64,000 nucleotides of DNA from Alphaproteobacteria bacterium (GTDB lineage Bacteria > Pseudomonadota > Alphaproteobacteria > Rs-D84): assembly GCA_017427405.1 (NCBI GenBank), contig JAFRSV010000002.1:1-64000 (forward strand). Direction: 5' to 3'. The translations under genes were made by a program, and so were the position numbers. This document shows positions 16,570 to 25,549 of the stretch, piece by piece. The notes below the pieces were generated by a model. That model was not told the DNA's origin. It saw only the letters and a program-made list of their open reading frames with translations, and did not search any database. Every line of letters starts with the position of its first letter. Positions within the stretch are counted from its first letter, which is position 1.

Positions 16570-17122
16570 ACTTCGTTGGTTTTGCCGGCGCGATGACGAT
16601 TGATTTTGTTCGTTCGTCCGGTTTGGAACGGCTTTCCAGTGTTCCGCGGTCGCCAATCAATTCCACAACGTGTTCAAACAACGCCGGCACAGAATCGCGC
16701 CCAATCGCCAACACACGCCGATTGCCCTTGGTCATGACGGATATTTTAACCTTGTCGCCGCCGTCCAAGAATTCAAAAACCTTGCGCAATTTGATTTGTA
16801 AATCGTTTTCTTCAATAAAAGGTTTTATCCAAACCTCTTTCATTTCGGTGATTTTTTGTTTTTTCTTGGCCTCTGACGCGCGTTTTTTCTGTTCGTATTT
16901 ATATTTGCCAAAGTCCATTATCTTTACGACCGGCGGCAAAGACGCGCCATTTAATTCCACCAAATCCATTCCGGCATCCATTGCCATCCGCAACGCATCC
17001 GCGGTTGGCATAACGCCCATATTTTGCCCATCGGCGCCGATAACCTGAACAGATTTTGCGATTATCCTATTGTTTGTGCGTGGTCCCATGTCACGCTTGT
17101 CACGATTATTTTGCGGTTTAAT
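16568..17122 (-). CDS. infC: Translation initiation factor IF-3 (AUU start)
   Basis: IF-3 keeps 30S subunits free and checks start-codon fidelity. The full-length start is an ATT codon at 17122-17120: an AAAAGGAG site lies 6 bases upstream, and the frame reads KPQNNRDKRD before the first ATG at 17089. An AUU start is the hallmark of IF-3 autoregulation in proteobacteria. Motifs include DLVELNGASLPPVVKIMDFGKYKYEQKK, then the C-domain KEVWIKPFIEENDLQIKLRKVFEFLDGGDKVKI. The gene is separate from rpmI-rplT (53 kb). 184 aa. Confidence 0.93.
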   Translation of the reverse strand: MKPQNNRDKRDMGPRTNNRIIAKSVQVIGADGQNMGVMPTADALRMAMDAGMDLVELNGASLPPVVKIMDFGKYKYEQKKRASEAKKKQKITEMKEVWIKPFIEENDLQIKLRKVFEFLDGGDKVKISVMTKGNRRVLAIGRDSVPALFEHVVELIGDRGTLESRSKPDERTKSIVIAPAKPTK

Positions 17123-17179
17123 TGTATGCTCCTTTTAAACTGTTATGCGCGAATTATACACGATTTTACAGAGTTTTCA

Positions 17180-17372
17180 ACAATTTTTGCACATTCCCCT
17201 CCAATCAGCCCCCGCAAAATTTGAAAAATTTTGTGGGGGATGAACGGAGGGGTGGCCACGGCACCGCTTTGCGGTGACGGGACGGGGTGGGGGGTAGCAA
17301 TTGAAACTCGTTTCTTTTTATTACCCCACCTCCCCCCTTCGGGGTACTCCTCCGCAGGAGGAGAACTTGCCC
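17180..17372. repeat. G/C-rich palindromic repeat cluster upstream of infC
   Basis: Contains CCCCCGCAAAATTT/AAATTTTGTGGGGG, GGAGGGGTGGCC and CTCCTCCgcaGGAGGAGAACTT, the last shared with 1715-1736. Nothing coding is seen in 17123-17379. Confidence 0.55.
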
Positions 17373-17379
17373 CGCGATA

Positions 17380-18117
17380 TTAATTCGCCAATTCCCCTTT
17401 TATCTTTTGCAACACCGTCCACACATCTTGTTTCGCGGCGGTTTTAAGTATCAGATAATTTGGATGATAAATCGAAAACACGCGCGCCCCGCCCGGCCCC
17501 GCCGTTTCTGCGCCATGATTCCGCATTAAATCTATGTTCGCGATTTCCGCCGCCGCAAGTGTCCCAAGTGTTATAATTATTTTTGGTTCGGTAAGTTCAA
17601 TCAAACGATCTATGAATGGGCGCGCCAAATCCATTTCTAACCGTGACGGTGTCCGGCCGCCCGGCGTGCGCCAAAACAGAATCGGCGAAATCGAAACGCT
17701 TTCGCGCGACATACCAATCGCGCCAATCATTTTGTCGAACAATTCACCCGCCGGCCCTGAAAGGATTCGCCCCGTGGCGTCATCTTCACTGGACGGGATA
17801 TCGGTAATCACCAAGACACCGTTCGGATTCGGTGCGACATGTGGCACAACAACATTTGACACACCCGCGCGCAGCGGGTGATTGAATTCGTCAATCATAC
17901 GGCAAAGGACGGCGGTTGTGGTCGGCCTTTCCGCCATTGCGCGCGCCGTTTCAACCGATACCGTGGACACCGGCGATATAGGTGGCACAACATTGTTCGA
18001 TATCGTGCGCATACGTGGCGCCGCCGGCGCAGATTCCACAACAAAACCAACCGTTTCATCGGAAAGTTCCCATTTCACACCCGCCATCACTAAATCCCGC
18101 AAAAAATCATTATTCAT
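17380..18117 (-). CDS. Uracil-DNA glycosylase superfamily protein (family-4-like, cluster ligands missing)
   Basis: A 245-residue protein resembling family 4 UDGs, which excise uracil from DNA. The recognisable part begins GVLVITDIPSSEDDATGRILSGPAGELFDKMI, in place of the usual GEAPGxxED...F.G.aG. It continues ISPILFWRTPGGRTPS, PKIIITLGTLAA and the C-terminal HPNYLI (HPxxL motif). The chain has only one Cys (in VLCRMIDEF), whereas classic family 4 enzymes use four Cys for a 4Fe-4S cluster. It is therefore a variant or a non-catalytic relative. The N-terminal 70 residues look low in complexity. Confidence 0.8.
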   Translation of the reverse strand: MNNDFLRDLVMAGVKWELSDETVGFVVESAPAAPRMRTISNNVVPPISPVSTVSVETARAMAERPTTTAVLCRMIDEFNHPLRAGVSNVVVPHVAPNPNGVLVITDIPSSEDDATGRILSGPAGELFDKMIGAIGMSRESVSISPILFWRTPGGRTPSRLEMDLARPFIDRLIELTEPKIIITLGTLAAAEIANIDLMRNHGAETAGPGGARVFSIYHPNYLILKTAAKQDVWTVLQKIKGELAN

Positions 18118-18201
18118 CGAAAATATTCCTTTTGGCTTGATTTTATATAAATTTTAGTATACACTATACCATGAGCAACATAAACTCAAGGGAGTATTTT
18201 C

Positions 18202-18618
18202 ATGAAAATAAAAAACTTTGCTTTATTGGCGGGCGCGGCTGGTTTGCTGGCGGCGTGCGGTGGTTCAACCGTTGTTGAACCGGAATCAATCGAAAACCAA
18301 CGTGTTTTCTTCGCGTTTAATTCTTCGGAAATTTCCGATGCGGCGCGTGATAACTTGCTTGGTCAGGCGGCATACCTTAAATCACACGATGATGTAAAGG
18401 TTCAAATTGCCGGTAACTGCGACGAACGCGGTTCAACGGAATACAACTTGGCACTGGGCGCACGTCGTGCAAACGCCGCGAAACAGGTTATTGTCAACGA
18501 AGGCGTTAATGCGAAACGTATCTCTACCATTTCTTATGGTAAAGAACGCCCGTTGGTCAAGGGAACTGGCGAAAAGGTTTGGAAGTTTAACCGTAACGCC
18601 ACAACGACCGTTAAATAA
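18202..18618 (+). CDS. pal: Peptidoglycan-associated lipoprotein Pal
   Basis: An outer-membrane lipoprotein of the Tol-Pal system that ties the outer membrane to peptidoglycan. Signal peptide with lipobox LAAC (Cys19), then a short linker. The OmpA-like domain has FFAFNSSEIS, the peptidoglycan-binding core IAGNCDERGSTEYNLALGARRANAAKQVI and ISYGKERP. 138 aa. AAGGGAG precedes the ATG. tolB and ybgF are not adjacent. An intrinsic terminator follows directly. Confidence 0.96.
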   Translation: MKIKNFALLAGAAGLLAACGGSTVVEPESIENQRVFFAFNSSEISDAARDNLLGQAAYLKSHDDVKVQIAGNCDERGSTEYNLALGARRANAAKQVIVNEGVNAKRISTISYGKERPLVKGTGEKVWKFNRNATTTVK

Positions 18619-18620
18619 TA

Positions 18621-18646
18621 AAAACGCCCGTTTGGGCGTTTTTTTT
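18621..18646 (+). terminator. Terminator of pal
   Basis: ACGCCC-gttt-GGGCGT followed by eight T. The stretch 18660-18734 holds a weak array of inverted GTTAGTG units and no gene. Confidence 0.85.
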
Positions 18647-18734
18647 GCACCGGCGGTTGCCGGTGTTTTTCTTACTAACCACTATCCACTAACGCCGACC
18701 ACTTTTGTCAACCACACCGGCGTTTTTGATATTT

Positions 18735-19619
18735 TTATGTGTTTCGGCCGGCAATTTTGTCAACAATTTCATTTAATTGGGCGCGTGTGTCAAAGTTTAT
18801 TGTTATCACGCCCGCCCCACCGCGCCGTTCGGTGATTTTAACCGTGGCGGATAATGCGCGCCCTGCCCTTTGCGTCAGTTCTTTAACGGTTTTTGCATCC
18901 ATCGTTTTGTTTGTAAATTTGCGGTTTTTGCCGGAACGCGCCACATTTTTCATACGTTTTTCGGTATCCGCAACCGATAATTTTTGTTCGATGATTTCGC
19001 GCGCGACCTTTTCGGGGTCTTCGGCAACGGTGATTGCGCGCGCGTGCGATGCGGAAAGCGCGCCCTGCTCTACCATTTTTTTGACCGATGCCGGCAACCC
19101 GTTAAGGCGCACCAAATTCCGTATATAACTTTCGGATTTTCCAATCAAATGCGACACATCCGCCATGGTGTATTCGCATTTATTCATCAGGTTTACGTAA
19201 GCCGCGGCCTCCTCTATCGGGTTCAGGTTTTCGCGTTGCACATTTTCAATCAGCGCGATTTCCATCGCGTTGTTGTCCGCCAAATTCTTTACCAACGCCG
19301 GAATTTCAGATAGTCCCGCCATTTTACTTGCACGATAGCGCCGTTCGCCCGCCACAATTTCATACATATACGGCCGATTTTTTACCGAACGCAACAAAAT
19401 TGGTTGTAATACGCCCTTTTCCTTTATAGACGCGGACAAATCCGCCAAATCTTCAGGGTCAAAGGTTTTGCGTGGTTGATCGGGATTTACGCCGATTTGT
19501 GCAATTGGGATTTGCCGCACAACAACGCGTTCCGTGCCACTTAAAATCGATACTTCGGGCGCCGCGCCCATTTCGTTTTGTAAATCTGTTAGTGTCCGTC
19601 CCAGGCCAAATTTTCCCAT
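18735..19619 (-). CDS. parB: Chromosome-partitioning protein ParB
   Basis: CTPase and parS-binding partner of ParA. The N-terminal LGRTLTDL helix (ParA contact), IAQIGVNPDQPRKTFD, the CTP-binding core GVLQPILLR and VAGERRYRASKMAGLSEIPALV (GERRxRA motif), ENVQRENLNPIEEAAAYVNL and the HTH YTMADVSHLIGKSESYIRNLVRL are clear. The C-terminal dimer domain ends at 294 aa. It lies 1 base after parA on the same strand. Confidence 0.97.
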   Translation of the reverse strand: MGKFGLGRTLTDLQNEMGAAPEVSILSGTERVVVRQIPIAQIGVNPDQPRKTFDPEDLADLSASIKEKGVLQPILLRSVKNRPYMYEIVAGERRYRASKMAGLSEIPALVKNLADNNAMEIALIENVQRENLNPIEEAAAYVNLMNKCEYTMADVSHLIGKSESYIRNLVRLNGLPASVKKMVEQGALSASHARAITVAEDPEKVAREIIEQKLSVADTEKRMKNVARSGKNRKFTNKTMDAKTVKELTQRAGRALSATVKITERRGGAGVITINFDTRAQLNEIVDKIAGRNT

Positions 19620-19620
19620 T

Positions 19621-20394
19621 TTATTCCCCCTTTTCTATTTTTTGAATAACTTCGGTCGCAAAGCGCAAATACGCCTGGGCACCGTTGGAATTAAAGTCAT
19701 AAAACAACGCCGGTTTGCCGTGACTTGGTGCCTCGGCCACACGGACATTGCGCGGAACAACCGTTTTGAACACCAAATCGCCAAAGGTTTCACGAACATT
19801 ATCTTCGACATCACGTGTCATACCATACCGCCGGTCGTACATAGTTAGCAAAACGCCCAAAACATCTAATTCAGGGTTCCATTTCTGTTGAATACCCTTG
19901 ATAGTATTTATAAGGTGCAAAACCCCCTCCAGCGCGAAAAATTCGCATTGCAGCGGTATAATCACATGATTTGCGGTCGTTAACGCGTTTAATGTGATAT
20001 AACCCAAATTCGGTGGGCAATCCAGCAAGATATAATCATAATGTTCCATTATCGGCCGCAATGCATCACGCAGGCGATATTCCTTGTTTTCCATATCCAA
20101 CAATTCAACTTCGGCCCCGGCAAGTGCCTGGGTTGACGGCAAAATATGCATACCCGGAACCGCGGTCGAAAGTATGTTTTCCGCCGCACTGGACAGCCCC
20201 ATAATCACATCATAAACGCTTTGTGAATGTGAAGAACGAACAAACCCAAGTCCCGTTCCGGCATTACCCTGGGAATCCAAATCTATAAGCAAAACACGCT
20301 TTTTAATTGCGGCCAGCGAAGCACCAAGATTTATTGCGGTCGTGGTTTTGCCAACACCACCCTTTTGATTTGCAAACGCGATTATTTCCGTCAT
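19621..20394 (-). CDS. parA: Chromosome-partitioning ATPase ParA
   Basis: A deviant-Walker ATPase (257 aa) that segregates chromosomes with ParB. It opens with MTEIIAFANQKGGVGKTTTAINLG (deviant Walker A, Lys11 and Lys16), then LLIDLDSQGNAGTGLG and YDYILLDCPPNLGYITLNAL. GGAAAGG precedes the ATG at 20394. It is followed by parB, with a parS-like site just upstream. Confidence 0.97.
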   Translation of the reverse strand: MTEIIAFANQKGGVGKTTTAINLGASLAAIKKRVLLIDLDSQGNAGTGLGFVRSSHSQSVYDVIMGLSSAAENILSTAVPGMHILPSTQALAGAEVELLDMENKEYRLRDALRPIMEHYDYILLDCPPNLGYITLNALTTANHVIIPLQCEFFALEGVLHLINTIKGIQQKWNPELDVLGVLLTMYDRRYGMTRDVEDNVRETFGDLVFKTVVPRNVRVAEAPSHGKPALFYDFNSNGAQAYLRFATEVIQKIEKGE

Positions 20395-20502
20395 TTTCCA
20401 TACCTTTCCTGTTTTCGTTTGCAAGTATATATTTGAAAATTAACACGGTCAAGAAATAAAAACTAAAATAAAAAAATATAATAAAATCAACAAATTATTC
20501 TT

Positions 20503-20518
20503 TGTTTCACATGAAATT
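20503..20518. promoter_or_regulatory. parS-like centromere site
   Basis: TGTTTCACATGAAATT matches the bacterial parS consensus TGTTTCACGTGAAACA at 13 of 16 positions. It lies at the end of rsmG, upstream of parAB, the usual place for parS. Origin proximity is inferred. Confidence 0.6.
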
Positions 20519-21089
20519 ACCGACCGAATCGCACAATTATTATGAAACCGTCGCCGGTTTTTGATGGTATTAAATCGTAATCAAACCGATATTTCTTTTT
20601 CGCATCGGCAATTTCACGTTCAATTTCCCGGCCTTTTAGTAAAAAAAGCCGGCAATTTATCCCACGAACATAATCCATAATTTTAACAAGTGGTGCAAAT
20701 GCGCGTGCGGTTATAACAAATTTCCCGGCTTTTTTATCATTTTTTATCAAAAAAGCCGGGAAAAAGTTTTCAACACGCCCGTGATAAATTGTTAAATTAT
20801 CAAGTTCAAGTTTTGATTTTAATTCATTTAGAAAAGCCACTTTTTTGCCAATCGATTCGATACAGGTCACATTCCACCCCAAAATCGCCAAAACAACGCC
20901 CGGGAAACCCGCGCCCGAACCAAAATCAATTACATTTACGTCCGCCGGCAAAACATCCGCCAATTGCGCCGAATCGGCAAAGTGCCGGTTTTCCAGGTCG
21001 TCCAAGGTGCCGCGCGCCACAAGATTCATCCGCGAATTCCAATCGCGTAAAATTTCCGCATAAAGTGCAAATTTTTCTTTACTATTCAT
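20517..21089 (-). CDS. rsmG: 16S rRNA (guanine-527-N7) methyltransferase
   Basis: SAM-dependent methyltransferase of 16S G527 (GidB), 190 aa. Motifs include WNSRMNLVARGTLDDLENRHFADSAQLADVL, the SAM loop VIDFGSGAGFPGVVLAI and ARAFAPLVKIMDY. Between GRVENF and FVITARAF about ten residues (PAFLIKNDKKAGK) are encoded by an A/T-rich CCGGCTTTTTT...AAAAAAGCCGG palindrome, probably a repeat insertion. The start at 21089 gives the standard N-terminus. The order rsmG-parA-parB is typical near origins. Confidence 0.93.
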   Translation of the reverse strand: MNSKEKFALYAEILRDWNSRMNLVARGTLDDLENRHFADSAQLADVLPADVNVIDFGSGAGFPGVVLAILGWNVTCIESIGKKVAFLNELKSKLELDNLTIYHGRVENFFPAFLIKNDKKAGKFVITARAFAPLVKIMDYVRGINCRLFLLKGREIEREIADAKKKYRFDYDLIPSKTGDGFIIIVRFGR

Positions 21090-21115
21090 ATTATTATTGT
21101 AGCATAATTTTACAA

Positions 21116-22726
21116 ATGGCAAAATTAAAAACTATATTTTTTATTGGTTTATTCGCGGCGGTTGGCGTTTTGGCCTATGTCGCGTCTTCGCGTATGATTT
21201 CAACCGGCGATTTTGTGGAATCGGATGAATTACAACCGACAAAATACGGTGCTTTTTTGGCAGCCCAGCATGCAATTTATGCAAATGATTTCGATAGCGC
21301 GAACAAATTCCTTGCCGAATTTGCCGATGTTGAATACGATGTTGCCCAAGAAACACGCGCACTGGTTGAATTTTTATCCGGCAAAATTCCAACGAACATA
21401 GAAAAATTTGCCGATAAAAAAGAAATATCATCACAAATAATGTACGATGCATATTTGGCAAAAAACGACCGTTGGTCCGATATGTATAAACGGTTCTATA
21501 CGAACAAATCCGCCGTATACACGCCTTTTCGTGTTTGGTCCGGCGTCGGCGCGGGGCATACGGACGAAGTATTAAAATTTATCGAAAAATCCGAATCAAA
21601 TCCAGCATGGAAAATGTTTGTGCGCGGACAAATCTATGCCGAATCGGGCGATTTTGAAAAGGCCGCCGGTCTTTTTGCAAATGTGCCGACCGCATTTATG
21701 AATATGAACGATTATATTTACGTTATGTCGTTCTATCGGGCGCATGGCATGGACGAAAATGCTGAAATGTTGCGAAAAACTTTTTCATCAACGCCGGGCG
21801 GTATGTTTTTGTCATATTATGAAGATATTCCGGATTGGAAAGAAAATTTTGCAGGTATAAAAAACGAATTGGCGTTTAATGTCGTTCAAAATGTTTCACA
21901 CACGCAAATTATGCTTTATTCGGACCTTTCGGTGTTGATGTTGCGTTTTGCGCAAATAATCGGTCCAGAAACACAATTCTTTCAAGATATGACAAACTAC
22001 TACACCGGGCAGTTTTTCGTGAACACACGCGGGAATTATGTGCGTTATTTTGATTCTATATCGATGGGCAGTCCGTTTTACCTGTTTGCAAAAATGCAAA
22101 CTGTGGATTCGATCGATGAAATTAAAAGGATTTTAAGTGCACACCAATTATTTATCCCCGCGTTAAATAAAATCGTTGCGGAATACATCAGGGCAGGGGA
22201 CAAATCGTCCGCGCTGCGCGCGATTAATCGGACATTGGATAATGAAAAACTTTCTGATTCTGGGCGGGCATATTTGCTAAAACGGCGCGCGTTTGTGTAT
22301 ATGATGTTCGGCGATTTGGAACGCGCACAATCTGACATTCACGATGTTTCAAAAATGCAAATTATCGACCCGGAAATTTTAATGATTCAGGCACGAATCT
22401 GGGCGGCCCAGAATCGCGAAATTGAAAACGCGTACAACTATGCAATGGCGATGGTAAAGCGCGACCCGATGGATGTGGTTGCGTGGGATACGGTTGCGGT
22501 GGTTGTTGGTGTACGTGAAGGCAGCGGTGCGGCACTTGAAATACTTGAAAAAATTGGTGGCGCGGCGGATACTTGTTCGGCGTTATTTGAACATTTGGGT
22601 GACGCGTATATTGCAACAGGAAAAAACGATTTGGCACGCGATGCGTATAATCGCGCAATCGAACTTTCCGAAGACGGGTTGGTTATCGTGCCGAATATAA
22701 AGAAAAAAATAAGGAAAATAAAATGA
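21116..22726 (+). CDS. Membrane-anchored TPR-repeat protein
   Basis: A 536-residue protein with an N-terminal TM/signal anchor (KLKTIFFIGLFAAVGVLAYVA). A long helical-repeat region follows: pairs such as GAFLAAQHAIYANDFDSANKFLAEFA and RGQIYAESGDFEKAAGLFANVP, and near the C terminus LGDAYIATGKNDLARDAYNRAIELS, a clear TPR. It is probably periplasmic or inner-membrane bound. It overlaps gpsA by four bases, so the two are likely co-transcribed. No specific function can be assigned. Confidence 0.85.
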   Translation: MAKLKTIFFIGLFAAVGVLAYVASSRMISTGDFVESDELQPTKYGAFLAAQHAIYANDFDSANKFLAEFADVEYDVAQETRALVEFLSGKIPTNIEKFADKKEISSQIMYDAYLAKNDRWSDMYKRFYTNKSAVYTPFRVWSGVGAGHTDEVLKFIEKSESNPAWKMFVRGQIYAESGDFEKAAGLFANVPTAFMNMNDYIYVMSFYRAHGMDENAEMLRKTFSSTPGGMFLSYYEDIPDWKENFAGIKNELAFNVVQNVSHTQIMLYSDLSVLMLRFAQIIGPETQFFQDMTNYYTGQFFVNTRGNYVRYFDSISMGSPFYLFAKMQTVDSIDEIKRILSAHQLFIPALNKIVAEYIRAGDKSSALRAINRTLDNEKLSDSGRAYLLKRRAFVYMMFGDLERAQSDIHDVSKMQIIDPEILMIQARIWAAQNREIENAYNYAMAMVKRDPMDVVAWDTVAVVVGVREGSGAALEILEKIGGAADTCSALFEHLGDAYIATGKNDLARDAYNRAIELSEDGLVIVPNIKKKIRKIK

Positions 22727-23589
22727 AGGTTGGTATTATTGGCGCGGGCGCATGGGGAACTGGTCTTGCGCATGTCATCGCACGTGGGAAATCAAGTGTA
22801 ATTTTATGGTCTTTTGACGGTGAATACGCGCATTTTGATGGCACAAAATTACCAAACAATGTAAAAATAACGCAGGATTTGACAGAATTAAAATCTTGCG
22901 ACGCATGGATTGCGGTGACACCGGCGGCATTTTTTCGTGAAACAATGGCCAGGGCAGGGTGCCACTATGACAAACAGCCGATTATAGTTTGCACCAAAGG
23001 CGCAGAACCCAAAACCGGCAAATTTATGACAGAGGTTTTAAACGAAACGATTAAACCCGCAAAAAAGAATATCGGTGTGCTTTCCGGTCCACAATTCGCG
23101 GCCGAGGTTGCACGCGGTGTTCCAACGGGTTCAACGCTTGCGGGGGGCAAAGAGATTCAAAGTATTGGATTAAAGATATTTCACAAAATGTATATCAGCC
23201 CAACACGCGATGTAATCGGAACGGAGATATGTGGTGTCGGCAAAAACGCGGTGGCGGTTATAAATGGATATTACAGCGTAAAACGCAAAGGTGAAAATGA
23301 ATCCGCGTTTTATATGACCACCGCATGGAAAGAGGTTATAAAAATCGGCCTTAAAATGGGTGCAAAATTGGAAACGTTTTCTGATTTGTGTGGTATTGGG
23401 GATTTAATTTTGACGGCGACATCAACCACCAGTCGTAATTTTTCCGCCGGTGTCGCGATAGCAAAAGGTGAAAAACCGGTCGGCACGGTCGAGGGTTTGT
23501 CGGCACTTAGCGCACTTGTCAAAAAAGCCGGTAAAGCACGTGTAAATGTTCCGTTTTTATCAAACATGTATGAAAAACTTTCGAAATAA
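22723..23589 (+). CDS. gpsA: Glycerol-3-phosphate dehydrogenase [NAD(P)+]
   Basis: Makes sn-glycerol 3-phosphate for phospholipids. The Rossmann motif GIIGAGAWGTGLAHVIARG starts the chain; GVLSGPQFAAEVARGVPTGSTLA and the GKNAVAVINGYYS catalytic Lys region are present. LCGIGDLILTATSTTSRN and VEGLSALSAL close the substrate site. At 288 aa it is about 50 residues shorter than E. coli GpsA, mainly through a compact first domain. Its start overlaps the TPR gene's end. Confidence 0.95.
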   Translation: MKVGIIGAGAWGTGLAHVIARGKSSVILWSFDGEYAHFDGTKLPNNVKITQDLTELKSCDAWIAVTPAAFFRETMARAGCHYDKQPIIVCTKGAEPKTGKFMTEVLNETIKPAKKNIGVLSGPQFAAEVARGVPTGSTLAGGKEIQSIGLKIFHKMYISPTRDVIGTEICGVGKNAVAVINGYYSVKRKGENESAFYMTTAWKEVIKIGLKMGAKLETFSDLCGIGDLILTATSTTSRNFSAGVAIAKGEKPVGTVEGLSALSALVKKAGKARVNVPFLSNMYEKLSK

Positions 23590-23590
23590 A

Positions 23591-24808
23591 TTATTCATAT
23601 CGCAAACTGTCGATTGGATTTAGTTTTGCGGCCTTTATTGCCGGAACCACGCCGGATGCAAGGCCGACAACGACCGCAACGGTTATCGAAAGCGCAACAG
23701 GCCATAAACTAAACGGAACATTATACCCAAGTATAAATCGCCCAACACCTTGGGCAAGGCCGACCCCAAGGACAAGACCAATCATTGAACCGATGAACGA
23801 TATCATTATCGATTCCGCCAAAAATTGCGTTATTATGTGACGTTCGCGTGCGCCGATGGCCTTGCGGATTCCGATTTCGCGCGTGCGTTCCGCAACAGAT
23901 ACAAGCATCATATTCATAATTCCGATTGCACCAACCAACAATGACACCGCCGCAATCGCAATCAACAGCAATTTCAAATAGCCCGTCACCGTTGTCATTG
24001 TTTCCATTATTTGTCGCATATCCATAATCATAAAATCATCTTCATCGCCGTCTTTTATACGGTGCCGGTCGCGGAGCAGGGCGGAAATCTGGTCAATCAC
24101 AACCGAATTATCCGCATCTTGGTAAAGTTTAAGTGCAATCATACTAACAGAGTTCGGAAAGGGGCTGCCTTGCAAACGTTTTTTTAGTGTTGTGACCGGT
24201 ATCATAACCATATCGTCTTGGGACCCCATTGCCGTATCACCGCGTTCTTTGGCGACACCAACAATTACAAACGGAACATTTTGAATACGAATTACTTCGC
24301 CAACCGGGTTTTTATCCATACCAAGTTCCGTCGCCGTTTTCGGTCCAATCACCGCGTATGTTGATGCATTGCGAACCGCCGCGTCATCAAAGAATGCGCC
24401 GTATTCAATATCAACACTTTGCACGGTTGTATAATCAGGATAAACACCTATCATTGATGTTGCCCAATTTTTGTTTCCATATACAACCTGGGCACCAGAT
24501 GCCTGAACGGGTGTAATTGCCGCGACATCGGGCAATTTTGCAATTATTGCGGCGTCATCGGTGGTAAGTGTTTGACGGTTTCCGCTGCGAACACCGCCTA
24601 TGCGCGCCGCGCCTGCACGGATAACGATTGTGTTTGTGCCAAGTGATGAAAATTGGTCGGTGATTTCTGTTTGCACCGTTTCGCCGACCGCAACCATTAT
24701 CACGACCGCCAACACACCAATTATGATTCCAAGCACGGTCAGGAAAGAACGAATTTTATTCGCACTTATTGAAAGCCAAGATTCTTTTATTATGTCGTTA
24801 AAGGTCAT
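23591..24808 (-). CDS. MacB-type ABC transporter permease
   Basis: A 405-residue FtsX/MacB-fold permease: one N-terminal TM (SFLTVLGIIIGVLAVVIMVAVG), a periplasmic MacB_PCD domain (about 50-270) and three C-terminal TM helices with GAIGIMNMMLVSVAERTREIGIRKAIGA. The permease is split from its ATPase, encoded just upstream. Together with the HlyD-like and TolC-like genes it forms a tripartite exporter of the MacAB-TolC kind. Substrate unknown: a macrolide, peptide or lipoprotein-like cargo are family options. Confidence 0.92.
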   Translation of the reverse strand: MTFNDIIKESWLSISANKIRSFLTVLGIIIGVLAVVIMVAVGETVQTEITDQFSSLGTNTIVIRAGAARIGGVRSGNRQTLTTDDAAIIAKLPDVAAITPVQASGAQVVYGNKNWATSMIGVYPDYTTVQSVDIEYGAFFDDAAVRNASTYAVIGPKTATELGMDKNPVGEVIRIQNVPFVIVGVAKERGDTAMGSQDDMVMIPVTTLKKRLQGSPFPNSVSMIALKLYQDADNSVVIDQISALLRDRHRIKDGDEDDFMIMDMRQIMETMTTVTGYLKLLLIAIAAVSLLVGAIGIMNMMLVSVAERTREIGIRKAIGARERHIITQFLAESIMISFIGSMIGLVLGVGLAQGVGRFILGYNVPFSLWPVALSITVAVVVGLASGVVPAIKAAKLNPIDSLRYE

Positions 24809-24809
24809 A

Positions 24810-25547
24810 TTATTTCCTGTGCGTTTTTCGGTTTAGTGCATCTTCGGTTTTTGGGACCGCGCCATCATAATTTATTCGCCCGTCATAAATGTGTATAAGA
24901 CGATTTGCATATCGGGCAATATCAAATTCGTGCGTTATCATAATTATTGTGATTCCCATTTCACTGTTTAATTTTTTGAAAAACTTTAAGATTTCATTTC
25001 CCATTTTTGAATCCAGTGCGCCCGTCGGTTCGTCCGCCAAGATTAGTTTTGGGTCGCCGGCCAATGCCCGCGCGATTGCAACGCGTTGCTTCATTCCGCC
25101 CGAAAGTTGCGTTGGTAAATATGTTTCAAAATTTTCTAATTCAACGCGCCGCAGCATTTCACGCGAACGGCGAATTCGTTCGTCCGGGGACATACCACGA
25201 TACATCAGGGGCAACATAACATTGTCCAAAACATTTCGCTTTGACAACAGGTTAAAATTTTGAAAAACAAACCCGATATATTCGTTGCGAACAACCGCCA
25301 AATCATCGGGTGTCATATTCGTTATATTTTTTCCATACAATTCGTATACGCCGGATGTTGGCGTATCCAGCGCACCGACGATATTCATACACGTTGATTT
25401 TCCGGAACCCGATGGCCCCATAATTGCAACAAATTCACCGGCGGAAATATCAAATGTCACATCAAACAAAACCTGTTGCACACCACCGATTTCCAATGGA
25501 AAACTTTTACAAATTTTATTCATCGAAATTATGTTTTCTTTTTTCAT
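24810..25547 (-). CDS. MacB-type ABC transporter ATP-binding protein
   Basis: A 245-residue ATPase of the LolD/MacB/FtsE class. Walker A is GPSGSGKSTCMNIVG, the Q-loop FQNFNLL, the signature LSGGMKQRVAIARAL, Walker B LILADEPTGALD, and the His switch IMITHEFDIARYA. It lies 1 base after the permease gene region and after macA-like on the same strand, so all four genes 28059-23591 form one operon. Confidence 0.94.
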   Translation of the reverse strand: MKKENIISMNKICKSFPLEIGGVQQVLFDVTFDISAGEFVAIMGPSGSGKSTCMNIVGALDTPTSGVYELYGKNITNMTPDDLAVVRNEYIGFVFQNFNLLSKRNVLDNVMLPLMYRGMSPDERIRRSREMLRRVELENFETYLPTQLSGGMKQRVAIARALAGDPKLILADEPTGALDSKMGNEILKFFKKLNSEMGITIIMITHEFDIARYANRLIHIYDGRINYDGAVPKTEDALNRKTHRK

Positions 25548-25549
25548 GT

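Noticed and set aside
20789..21115. A long N-terminal extension of the TPR gene
   Set aside because: It is antisense to rsmG and lacks a ribosome site; the TM-anchor start at 21116 is more plausible.
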